From the NCBI GenBank assembly GCA_002102555.1, contig MCFL01000025.1, positions 186,001 through 250,000 of the forward strand: DNA of 64,000 nucleotides. Direction: 5' to 3'. Position 1 is the first letter of the stretch, and each line of letters begins with the position of its first letter. Of this stretch, positions 1 to 10,381 are shown one piece after another. The translations under genes were made by a program, and so were the position numbers. The DNA comes from Catenaria anguillulae PL171. Lineage: Eukaryota > Blastocladiomycota > Blastocladiomycetes > Blastocladiales > Catenariaceae. Below the pieces are notes generated by a model. It made no database searches. It was not told where the DNA came from and saw only the letters and a list, made by a program, of their open reading frames with translations.

Positions 1-2047
1 GCCGAGACCGTCCAGGACGTGCTCCACAAGGAAGCCGGCATCGACTACTCCAAGGAGATCAAGCGCAATCTCGCTATTGCCCAGCTCTACGAGGATGCCC
101 TCAAGTACGAAGATGGCACATTCCTCTCGTCCTCGGGCGCCCTCATCACCTCCTCTGGCGCCAAGAAGGGCCGCTCCCCCCGCGACAAGCGCATTGTCGA
201 GGAGGAGACGTCTGCTCGCGACATTTGGGTTTGTTTTCAGTTTCCTTGTCCTCCCCTCTCACCTGCTTGTGCGGCAGGCGGGCGGCATGCGGCCGAGGCA
301 GCCCTCTCCCCGAGGCACAACGAGCACAACAACCAGCAATCCAGGTCGCTCCGAAACTGGCCGGTTGTCGACCGCCCAAATATCGACGCGCGTTTCAAGT
401 TGTTGGGGACGATCTTGATTTGTATCCAAATATCGATTTTTTCCGTCAACCGGGTCCACCTCCAGCGCTCATTTGCATCGTGCCGCATCCGCCGCAAGCC
501 ATGCCACCGCACGGGACACACAATTTCCGCCCTCAAACCCATTTTTGCTGCTAACACCTGCAATCTCTTGTCTCCGTTCACGTCCACAGTGGGGTCCCGT
601 CAACGTCAAGATCTCCGAGTCGGTCTTCATGATCAACCGCGAGCGTGCCATTGACTACCTCAACACTCGTACACGCCTCTACGTCTTTGACGGTTTCGCC
701 GGATGGGATCCCAACCACCGCATCAAGGTCCGCATTGTGTGCGCCCGTGCCTACCATGGTATGTCCCAGATATGCGTCCATGGCCTGTTCCCGACCACCT
801 TCTGATGAAGCATGTTCTGACCGCCTTTTGTTTTCAACTTGCCCAGCCCTCTTCATGCGCAACATGTTGATCCGCCCGACCGAAAAGGAGCTCGAGGACT
901 TTGGCCATCCCGACTTTACCATCTTCAACGCCGGCCAGTTCCCCGCCAACCGGTACACGACGGGCATGACGTCGACCACGTCGATTGCCATCAACTTCAA
1001 GCGCCGCGAAATGGTGATTCTCGGCACCCAATACGCTGGTGAGATGAAGAAGGGTATCTTTACCATCATGCACTACCTTATGCCCCGCGACGGTGTGCTC
1101 TCGTTGCACTCGTCGGCCAACGAGGGTCCCAAGGGCGATGTGTCGCTCTTCTTTGGTCTCTCCGGCACGGGCAAGACAACCTTGTCTGCGGACCCGCACC
1201 GTGCCCTGATTGGTGATGACGAGCACTGCTGGACCGACGACGGTGTGTTCAACATTGAGGGCGGTTGCTACGCCAAGTGCATTGACTTGTCTGCCGAAAA
1301 GGAGCCCGAGATTTTCAACGCCATTCGCTTCGGTTCCGTGCTCGAGAACGTGGTCTTTAACCCCGAGTCGCGCCTCGTCGACTACACCGACTCGTCGCTC
1401 ACGGAAAACACTCGCTGCGCCTACCCGATCGAGTACATTCCCAACGCCAAGGTGCCCTGTGTTGGTGGCCACCCAAAGAACATCATTCTTCTTACCTGCG
1501 ACGCCTTTGGCGTGCTCCCACCCGTGTCCAAGCTCACGTCGGCACAAGCCATGTACCACTTCATTTCCGGATACACGGCCAAGATTGCCGGTACGAGGAG
1601 GGCGTGACGGAGCCACAAGCCACCTTCTCTGCATGCTTTGGCCAGCCATTCCTCGTGTGGCACCCGACAAAGTACGCCAACATGCTTGCTGACAAGATGA
1701 AGCACCACTCTGCCGATGCCTGGCTCATCAACACGGGCTGGAACGGCGGCAAGTACGGTGTTGGCAAGCGCATTGCCCTCAAGTACTCGCGCGCCATCAT
1801 TGACGCCATTCACTCTGGCGAGCTTGCAAAGGCAGAGTACGAAGAGTACCCCGTGTTTGGCCTCCACATTCCCAAGAAGTGCCCCGGCGTGCCCGACGAG
1901 ATCTTGCACCCCAAGAAGGCCTGGCTCGGGTCCCAGGAGGAGTTTGGCGCCACGGTCAGCAAGCTTGCCCAGTTGTTTGTCAACAACTTCAAGTTGTACC
2001 AAGATCAGGCACCCGAGGAGGTGATTGCCGCCGGTCCCAGGCTCTAA
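1..2047 (+). CDS. PCK1: ATP-dependent phosphoenolpyruvate carboxykinase (5' partial, one frameshift)
   Basis: The enzyme converts oxaloacetate and ATP to phosphoenolpyruvate and CO2, the committed step of gluconeogenesis, in the cytosol. The 5' end lies outside the window. Exons read 1-228, 590-758 and 847-2047; introns (361 and 88 nt) have GT-AG ends and join as DIW/WGPVN and ARAYH/ALFMRN, both typical of the family. The nucleotide-binding P-loop GLSGTGKTT and the following metal-site segment IGDDEHCW are intact. At about 1594 the frame breaks: GT-RRA-stop is read where the family has [10 protein letters not shown]. One extra base after 1594 restores the frame, and the remaining 150 codons (ending at TAA 2045-2047) look fully conserved. 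An assembly deletion is more likely than a pseudogene. Confidence 0.95.
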
Positions 2048-2431
2048 AGGCCATGCACCGCGCATTTGTTTCTGGACGCCCAAGTCGTCTCTTGTGAATA
2101 ATTGTTGTTGTTTGCCGTTTGCTTGCACAGTTTCCACTTTTGCTGTGTCGCTGCCCTTTGTTTGATTTTTCTTTTCAATCTCATCCGGTTTCCGTCTTCT
2201 ACACTATCACCCCTCCTGGTGACTGTCGGTATTGTCGATTTCTTGCGTTAGGAGTCGTAGTCCTGTCGAAAATTGAGCTGGCCCGTCCGTGGCCAATACA
2301 TGATGCGCTTATGCAATTGCATGCTTCAACCAGCTTCACTGCCTCACAAACGACATTTGCAGTGCGAGGAAGCCAGTCCGATGTGGAACTCGCCGTGATT
2401 TGTATTTGTTGCGACGGAGGTTGGACAATGC

Positions 2432-2827
2432 TCAGAAATCTGGCAACAAGCAAAGACCCACACCGTCAGCTCAACTACCCCACTTGGCCAATCCACTCCA
2501 AACATAACATACCATACACCCTGCCCTTGCGCTCCCAATCCCCATACCTCGTCGGCTCGGGTCCCTTTGGCCCATTCACCTCACCTGTCGTTGGGTTAAC
2601 GCCTTCGGGATGCACCGCCAGCGGCTCCTTTTCTGCATCCGGGTGCGACTCGGAATACACATCAAACCTGGCTTGTGCATTCTTGATGAGCTCGTCCATT
2701 TCGCGCTGCTGGGCCTTGTCGCCGAGCGGCAGCGGGCCGGCCCGCGTTGTGGTTGGAAGTTGGCGGCCATGCCGCGGCAAAGCACGGGTCGCAGCGTGCG
2801 GCGGACGTGGTGGGTCAGGGAGAGCAT
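2432..2827 (-). CDS. SDHAF4: Succinate dehydrogenase assembly factor 4 (SDHAF4/Sdh8 family)
   Basis: This small mitochondrial matrix factor helps flavinated Sdh1 join complex II. The C-terminal signature NPTTGEVNGPKGPEPTRYGDW is followed by ERKGRVY. A GTATGT donor (intron 2440-2512, 73 nt) then leads to an 8-nt last exon, 2432-2439, which gives ...GRVYDF and TGA, the usual family ending. The ATG at 2827 opens a basic, Ser/Leu-rich leader that looks like a mitochondrial presequence, but it is one base out of frame with the conserved part; adding one base near 2740 gives 107 residues, the family's normal length. An alternative in-frame ATG at 2849 gives 114 residues without any correction but with a less convincing presequence. 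The start is therefore unsettled; the family call is firm. Confidence 0.82.
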
Positions 2828-2849
2828 GATGGGTGAGGGGTTGCTTCAA

Positions 2850-3421
2850 GTGGATGGTGGTTTTCGTGGCTTACATTGAGCGTTCTTGAATGTCTGCTCT
2901 TCCTTGTAGTTTATCTGCACCCATCACAAGAGCGGCGATGCTGCAGGCCAACATCGCGGCCGCCAACAACAGACTCGCAAGTCCGTGACAAGTCCAGGGA
3001 ATGAAAGAGCCAATTCGAATTCGATCATGCGCAATGTACCTAGAATAAATATCAAAATGGAAAATACGACGGACAATCCAAGATATCGGCGATGAGAAAC
3101 AGACATGGCATTGAGACCATCGAGGGACACGGAGATACGAGTGGGGTAGGCAATGTGAATCAAGTACTCGGCGCCTCGCCCAAGGCAGAGCGAGCGGTGC
3201 AAATCAAAGTAGGCAAGGGAGGAATAGCAGGACAAGGGCAAGGGCTTTGATGGGAAAAGAACGGATCATGTACTTAATGAATAACGACGAGAAAGAGAGA
3301 GAGAAAAAAAATGGGAAGTAGCATGCGACATGCAAGGACAAAACAAAAAAGGGGACAGATTAAATGGGAATGTTACACGTCTAAAGGGCAAGGAAAACTC
3401 GCAACACGCCAAGAGTCCGAT
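2850..3421. other. Intergenic stretch between SDHAF4 and SDS3
   Basis: This holds the 5' flank of SDHAF4 and the 3' flank of SDS3, both on the minus strand. A 105-codon minus-strand ORF (2924-3241) has one hydrophobic stretch but no recognisable motif, and nothing supports it as a gene. Confidence 0.5.
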
Positions 3422-6045
3422 TTACGCACTTCCAACGACAGGACCATGGCGGACTGCCGAGGACGCAGCGGGAGGAGCTTGGGATGGGCCGAGCCATTGC
3501 TGCTGCTGAGCCTGCGGCGCAGACCCGTTTGCGACCGAAGATAGCGGCGGCAACGTTGTTGGTGGTGGGACGTGGACACCCGATGATGGCTGGGCGCCGG
3601 CCATGCCGTTGTCAGAGACGATAAGGTACTCGCCGCTCGTCAATGACAGCATCGGGATCCGTTTCCGTGACCCCTCGGGTTTGATCCAGAGCGTCTGTCA
3701 TGTCAATAGCATTGAGCAGGTCAGTGTCGGCATGGGGGGGGGCGATTGTGCAAAAAAACGTACGTCGTCACCCTGGATCCCGACGTAGCGGGCCTGATAC
3801 TGTGCGCCCGTCGCCGCCTCGCGCAACACGGCCATGTCATTGTACATGACGTCGCGCCCGTAATAGTGCAACTTGTCCTGGGAGCACCGGACAACGTTGT
3901 TGGGATTGTCCTGCGCCATGGGCGGACGGACGGGGCCGTTGGCGCTGGATGGCGGGGCAGGCGTTGGCCGCCGTTGCGCATGCGCCATCATTTGCTGCTG
4001 CTGATGGTATGCCGGCAGCGGCATGGCGGGTTGTCCTTGGTGGCCCATCGGACGAGCTGGCCATGTTGATTTTGGTAGTATCCATGCATGGGCTGTTGTT
4101 GATGACCTGCCGAGCCGCGCGGCTGTGGCTGCGGCTGCTGCTGCCATGATGACGACATTGGCGGTGGTGGCAGACCATGCCGGCCACGCGACGAGGAAGA
4201 TGCCGGCGGGCCTGGGTGATGCGGCAAAGCGGATAGGGGTGCCCGGGTGGTGGTGGTGGGCGCAAGGCGGCACGACGTTGCGCGTTGGTGCGGCGAAGAA
4301 AGTCGAGGTCATGGGTAATGTCTTGAATATGGAGCGTGTCGGGGCCGAGGACTGGGAAGCCGAATTGCGCTTGCACCACGCGCATATCGGCAGCGAGTTG
4401 CTTGTTGCGTTTCCGGCGCGGGTGAGAAGTACCGGGTCGTTGCTGATCCACTAATGGACAGAGATTGGTCGACTGGCGAGGCACATGTGAAAATGGTGAG
4501 CATTTTGAGAGTCGGTAGGAGAAGGCGAAACGCCATTTGTCGTACTAAAGGGATCCATGGACTGCGAATTCGGTGCCCTTGGTCGCAGCTTGCGTCGCTC
4601 AGCCTTGAGCTGGAACAGTGTCCGTTGTGCCTCGCGGATCCGCTCGAGCTTAGTCGCCAGCGCATATCCTGTTGGTGATTGAAGCCGAGAGGGAGACAAA
4701 GTGTAAGGAACTGCAGGTAAACGAAATGCGAAAGACCCAGAAAACTTACCTCAAATGTCTTTTCGCCCTCGTGCTTGGCGTAATCAAAGTATGCTTGAGC
4801 CGATTGGTCTGATACTGGTACAAGGCTGTGGCCCTTGCGACTCGCTCGTCATGGGCCGCCTGGGCCGCCTTCATGTTTTCAATGTACGCGGGATGTGTAC
4901 CTGCACATGAAGATGAATTGCGGGCAAGGCGTGAGTTCAGGTGGACTCTGGAGGTGCGTCTGCCACACAAAAAAAAGACATAGGTACCGTTCCGAATCTG
5001 CTCCTCCTCCACCTCCAAAAACTCCCACCGCTTCTCAAACAGCTCGTCGCGGATCCCATTAAAGTCCTGCTCAATGCTCATCAACTTGGTCTGAGCCGCC
5101 TTGGCAATCACTGGCACAACACCTTCGAGCTCCATGTCCTTTTGATCTGCACCCGCCGACCCGTGCGTGGTGCCATCTACAGCTTTGCCACGCGCTGATT
5201 TTCCCACATCCACGCTACCCTCATCCTCACTATCGCTCCCTCATCGGCTCTATCCGCATAATCTGCGGGATCCAAGTCCACGTCGAGCCCATTCTGCTGC
5301 TTGACATCCACTGCAAGAATCGTTGCTGGCACCGATTTGGGACTCGACAATCCCGCAGCGACGTTTGCTGCTGCAGCCGCAATGGCGGCCGCCGCCAAAC
5401 GCGGAGACAATGGGAGCGACTGTGCCAGTGCCTCGTCCATGTTGGTTGACACGCTAGACCTGCGTGTGGCCGGGCGTGACGCGCGGCGAGGCATCGGCAA
5501 TGGCGGCGCAGAGTCCGTCGCATTGGAAGGAGAGGCAGGTGTCGAGTCTGGAAGCGGCGCAAGTGTGGGCGAGCCCTTTGCACTTGAGGGTGAGCCCGGT
5601 GGCGATGCAGCGGCAGATGCGTCCTTGTCAGCACCAGTGTCGGTATCGGTAGGGTCAATGTCCATGTCGGACCGCTCATCATCGTCGTCATCGTCGCTTC
5701 CGCTGCCATCGTCCTCGGATTGTGAGCTTGCACGTTGGGCACGAGCTGAGGGAGCGATCAAGGCAAACGCGTCGCGCGAACTGATCAGTTGTGGGAATCA
5801 AATCACGTGCAAGCAAGAGGTCGAAAATGAAGAGCGCGGCGCCCAAAAATACGACACCCGGAAAATCGGTGCACGCGACAAAAGCCAAAAAATCAAGTGC
5901 AACATACACGCGTCTGCAAGTGCCGACCGGCGAGGTTTGACCATTGTGGACTCTGCATCCTCGTCATCCTCGCCAAGATCCATATCCTCGCCACCCGTCA
6001 TGTCGCCATCCTCGTCGTCCATGTCCACTTGGCCGTCCATCATGC

Positions 6046-6076
<31 letters not shown>

Positions 6077-6454
6077 TTGATCGGGATCGAGGTCATAGTC
6101 TCTTCTATCTTGGTGCTGTTCAGCGTCTTCCTCGTCACCATCCCCCTCGCCTTCACCCTCGTCAAACAGCATGGACCCGTCGTCGCCTCCATCCGAGTCC
6201 TCGGCGTCGCCCAGTCCCAATGCAGCGGACGAAGCACTAGCAGACCGCGGTAAGCCCGACCGGCGCCCGCCTGCCGACTGCGGCGCGAGGGATTCAGGAC
6301 TGTTTGAACCCGCGAGCAGCGCAGACGTGGAAGTGGCCGTCCGTGAATCGGAATCGTCCAAGTCATTGTCGAGATCCATCAGGTCATCAACGTCTGCGTT
6401 CGGGGGTGAGGCGGACGGGGCCGATACGGTAGGTGGTGCTGCACGGGGAGGCAT
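3422..6454 (-). CDS. SDS3: Sds3-like subunit of the Rpd3/Sin3 histone deacetylase complex (frame interrupted)
   Basis: The Sds3/BRMS1 family scaffolds the Sin3-Rpd3 deacetylase in the nucleus. From ATG 6454 there is a long acidic N-terminus with a run of nine Asp. Next comes the Sds3 helical domain: RDELFEKRWEFLEVEEEQIRNG spliced to THPAYIENMKAAQAAHDERV, a YFDYAKHEGEKTFE segment, then GYALATKLERIREAQRTLFQLK. After a Gln/Pro/His-rich linker, a C-terminal cap reads ARYVGIQGDD spliced to TLWIKPEG. Likely introns are 5781-5910, 4901-4987, 4669-4749 and 3695-3763. The frame breaks near 5236, 4792, 4484, 4245 and 4050, each repaired by adding one base; the exon joined at 4668 is also out of phase. 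The family call is good, the exact protein uncertain. Confidence 0.78.
6049..6077. repeat. Trinucleotide (GTC)n tract
   Basis: A run of GTC/TCG repeats lies inside SDS3 and encodes its poly-Asp stretch on the minus strand. Such tracts are prone to length change. Confidence 0.85.
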
Positions 6455-8168
6455 TTGGTTGGGTATGGAATGGCAGGTAGGCGCAAGGTTGGCGTGCGTG
6501 GAGACTAAAAAATGACTGTCAGGAGCAGGGTCGGTGACTTGTTTGGAGTGAGTGCGTGTTGCAGGACGGGATGTGGAAAGGTGCACAGATGCGATTCATG
6601 AGAGAAGAGCAAGTGGCATTGAAGCAGGCCATACGAGCGAGAGAGTGAATGAGGTGAGCAGACAGGGATGAGATGGAATGCAACACAGTTGAAGCATCAG
6701 TAGGGGGAAAAAAAAAAAAATGAACATGGTGTTGGGCGCACATGGCATGATTGAAGGGGGATCAATCTCGCCTTGCTCCATGGACCACTTGAGCTCACGC
6801 CGTTTTCAGGGAGCTCGGGCTTGCGGCGCAAGACATTGGCCGAGCTACCACTTGACATAATGGCGCCAAGCATCCCAAGGCCGTGGTAAGCACACATTGC
6901 ACCGAGCGCCATTTTCCCCAGGCTGCGCTAGCACCAGCACCATTGGGCGAATTGCCCTGTAACGTCAGACATGCCTGAGTGACGCACTGCCGGTGCATGC
7001 AGCGGACACCCTCCCTTGGGAGCGAGGTCAAGATGTGCCGAATTTTATGATGCAGATGCAAAGCCAGCAGAGCGCGCGATTCGATTGGGAGGCAAGGGTC
7101 AGCCCGTTGCAAAGCGAACGAACAATCAAGCAATCAAAATGGGCAAGCAGATGGGGCCGCAAAGTTGGGCTCATGGACGGGGCAGTGGGAATCTTGGGCG
7201 CCGAGCTGAGGAGATGCCAGCGCATGGAAAGATGGAGAGCGACATACCAAAAAGCAGGCTGGGGCAGAGAAAGCGTTGGTTGAGTTGGCTGCGCAGGCTG
7301 GCGACGTGGTGTGGTGGGTGGCGACGGCACGGGTGTGCGCGGACGGTGGTTTCGGCAGCAGCTCTGGCGGAGGATCAAGTTGTCGTAAGTGTTTTCGCGT
7401 GTGGAAGAGCTCGTAGCTGGGGGCTAGAGTGTGGAGTCGTAAGCTTGAGTATATCCGGGCAAAGAGAGAGCTGGTTTTGCGTTCGGTCCCACGATTGATT
7501 GCTTCCCTTTGCCCGTTGCCCGAATCACTTCGTGTGTGTCATTCATGTCCCTGCCTACCTTTCGCTTTCCCTTGCCTCGCTGAAGTCCCCTGACTTATAG
7601 ATGGCGAACGAGGCCCCCCGCTCCAGCCTTGGCCTCATCTTGTCCCCTCGTATCGGCTGGGCCTTGCCTCGCATCTTTCTTCTCATCACCACCAACTTTG
7701 AGTGCCAAACGCCAGGCGCCACCTGCAATCCTCGTGCTTTCACATTGTTGTCGAGGACTGAGCATGGGGTCCAACTTCTTCCAGGCTGCCGGACACACAT
7801 GTCACGAGCGTTCTCAGATCTCCCGCCCAAACCTGCGGCCGCCAGCCAGTGGCGAGGTCAAACGGCAGCTGCTGGTCGAGCCATCCAGTGCGAGGGGAGG
7901 TTGCGGGGTGAGCGAACCGCAATCGAACCGCAATCACGTGCAAACGCAGGTGCAGGCCGTGAGTCTTGCCGATCGACTACCGCCACAGCCCGCCGATGTG
8001 GCCAAGTGTGACCGAACAGCTTGAGTCCTACCTGCAAATGTATTAGAGTCCATTGATTCAATTGAGGAAATTGAATGTTGAGCAGCAGCATCAGCTCATC
8101 GCACAAGACCGTCGCCACTACCCGCAATGGACTAACGACTCCTCGCATCACCTTCACAACACGGCATC
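6455..8168. other. Region without a confident gene; possible small split gene on minus strand
   Basis: This is the divergent promoter region of SDS3 (-) and the epimerase (+), with a 13-A tract near 6708-6720. A minus-strand ORF (6912 to 6697) starts with ATG and has a Gly/Ala-rich hydrophobic segment (ALGAMCAYHGLGMLGAIM). Just upstream is an acceptor-like CGTTACAG at about 6963, and a GTATGT donor-like site near 7247 follows a basic, Pro-rich reading frame without a clear ATG. A small mitochondrial-type protein is conceivable, but no exon chain could be closed. Confidence 0.3.
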
Positions 8169-10033
8169 ATGGATCTATTCAGCCAGCTCCCGTCTCAACC
8201 ACCACCACCATCACTGCCGCTTGCCCCAGCATCAGCGAACCCACATCCACTCCGAACCGTCATGATTCCACCTACCACCCCGGCCGATTCCGCTTCGCAG
8301 TCACCAGCCACTCCCACGCCGACAGCAGATCATACACATGCAGTGTCGGCACCGTCGATGCAACTGTCAACCAAGCCGACCAATGGAAGCAAAGACGGAA
8401 TCATCCAAGGAGGCACGGTGCTTGTCACTGGCGGGTGCGGCTACATTGGGGTTCGTATTTCGCCACCACTTACAAGTCCTCATGACTTTTTTTTCTCGAA
8501 TTTTTCAAGATTCTCACGCGACATGAATTGCACACATGACAGTCGCATACGGTTCTCGACCTGCTCCTCAGCAACTTTGCCGTGGTCATCGTTGATGACC
8601 TCAGTAACGCCACCACCGAACCGCTGGCCCACATTGCTCACCTCGCAGGCTTGCCCTCAGCGGCCTCCATTCCATTTTACCCAGTCTCTGTCCTGAACGA
8701 AGCTGCTCTCGACTCGATCTTCGCGTCGCACCCGTCCATCTTTGCGGTCATCCACTTGGCGGCCAAAAAGGTCGTGGCGGAATCCGTCGATGTCCCTCTT
8801 CCATACTACGATACCAATGTATCAGGCACCATCACCCTGTTACGCGTCATGGCAAAACACGGCGTCAAACAGCTCGTTTTTGCGTCGTCGGCCGCCGTGT
8901 ATGGCGAGCTCGAGGTTGCAGGATCACCGCTTCCGCCAGATGCAGACGAGTACCGGTCGTTTACGTCGTCGAGCTCGTCGCGCGACTCGGACTTGGACTC
9001 GAACGGCACGCTAGATGACGTGGACGACGATGAGAATGGTTTGGACGAGCATGATGGCAGCGCGCAACGACGGCCGCGCCACCGAATGCCATCGCTGCAC
9101 TTGCCGCCAACAGCACCACTCCTGGTCGATCCGCTCACAGACCCTCCCTCATCCTCCTCGACCGTGTTATTGCATTCAGGCTCACCAACACCACCGCCAC
9201 CTGTCACCCCGGTCCCGCCGACAACTACAGCGTGTTCAGCGCCTTCACCAGCACCTGCCGCAACCCCACCGCACCTTCGCTCCGCCTCGTCTCGTCCCCA
9301 CCCGTCGCCACGCATCACCACGGGCATCCGTCGCACGCACGGCGGGACCCGCGGCGTCGCCGAACGCGACGGCACAAATCCCGTGAACCCTTATGGCCGA
9401 TCCAAGGCATTTGCCGAACGCATCTTGCGTGACGTGAGCGCAAGCGACCCGAGTTGGTCCATGACCATCTTGCGCTACTTCAACCCATGCGGCGCACACG
9501 TGTCGGGTCACTTGGGCGACAATCCCCGGGGCACGCCCAGCAACTTGATGCCCTACTTGGCCAAGGTGGTCATGGGCGAGCTCAAGGGCGGCGCACCGCT
9601 GTATGTGTACGGCGGCGGGTACCCGACACGTGACGGGACCGCCGTTCGCGATTACGTGCACGTGTCGGACTTGGCCGGCGCGCATGTGGCCGCGGTACGT
9701 CGCATGGCGGCGCTTGTGCGCGACCATCAAGGAAAGGGCGCCGGGTGTGCCATTTACAACATTGGCACGGGCGCAGGCACCACCGTCATGGAAATGGTGC
9801 GTGCCATGGAGCTCGTGTCGGGAAGGTCGGTACCGGTGGTGATGGCGGCGCCGCGCCCGGGAGATGTGGCGTGTGTGGTTGCGAATGCAGAGTTGGCCAG
9901 GAGGGAGCTCGGGTGGGTGCCAACCAGGTCAGTCATTGACATGTGCAGAGATACCTGGAATTGGGTGTGTGTGTCGACAAGATCCAGTCGAGTTGTCAGA
10001 GAGGAGGTGGGTTCCGATCAATCAGTAGCATAG
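8169..10033 (+). CDS. GALE: UDP-glucose 4-epimerase with large inserted segment
   Basis: This is an extended short-chain dehydrogenase that interconverts UDP-glucose and UDP-galactose (Leloir pathway). Exons are 8169-8450 and 8543-10033; the 92-nt intron has a GTTCGT donor and splits GCGYIG from SHTVLD. The protein is 590 residues against about 340 for the family. A Ser/Pro/Thr-rich N-terminal extension of about 80 residues precedes the NAD-binding TGGCGYIG (87-94). Family landmarks follow: HLAAKKVVAESV, the catalytic-Ser segment SSAAVYGE (Ser about 210), the YGRSK motif (Tyr about 378), then ILRYFNPCGAH, DGTAVRDYVHVSDLA and YNIGTG. Between Ser and Tyr lie about 140 extra low-complexity residues rich in Ser, Pro, Thr and Asp, with no plausible splice pair removing them. 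Catalytic residues are all present, so activity is plausible. Confidence 0.9.
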
Positions 10034-10381
10034 TTCTCCCAATAATTGCTTCACTTCTTGTACAAACTGCAATGTAATGCACCCTTTTGTCAGGCTCATC
10101 AAAACATGTATTCATACAACGGTAATCCACTAGCAATCGTGTGTAACGACGAAAAACGGAGACGACTTGGAAGATGTGAGAATGGATATGACAAAAAGTG
10201 AATGAGATGGGTGTGGTGAGTGAGCAGCACTTGCCAGAGTGGGGAATAGGATAAAGTGATTGGGGGAGCCCTGGTGAGGCGGCAGTACATGTGCGCTTGG
10301 GCCCAGGCAAAAACAAGGGGGTGAGTGAGTGAGTGAACAATTGTACACAGCAAACAAGGAAGATGGAATCGAACAAGGAAA
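10034..10381. other. Convergent 3' ends of epimerase and metalloprotease-like gene
   Basis: This 348-nt stretch lies between two converging genes. It contains a short (GAGT)n run near 10322-10336 and no supported gene. Confidence 0.5.

Noticed and set aside
6697-6912. Assignment of the small hydrophobic ORF to an ATP synthase small subunit
   Set aside because: Only general size and Gly-rich membrane segment fit; the characteristic motifs are not present.
8930-9375. Reading the epimerase insertion as an intron
   Set aside because: No GT-AG pair at suitable phase rejoins VYGE to NPYGRSK, and the stretch is in frame and free of stops.
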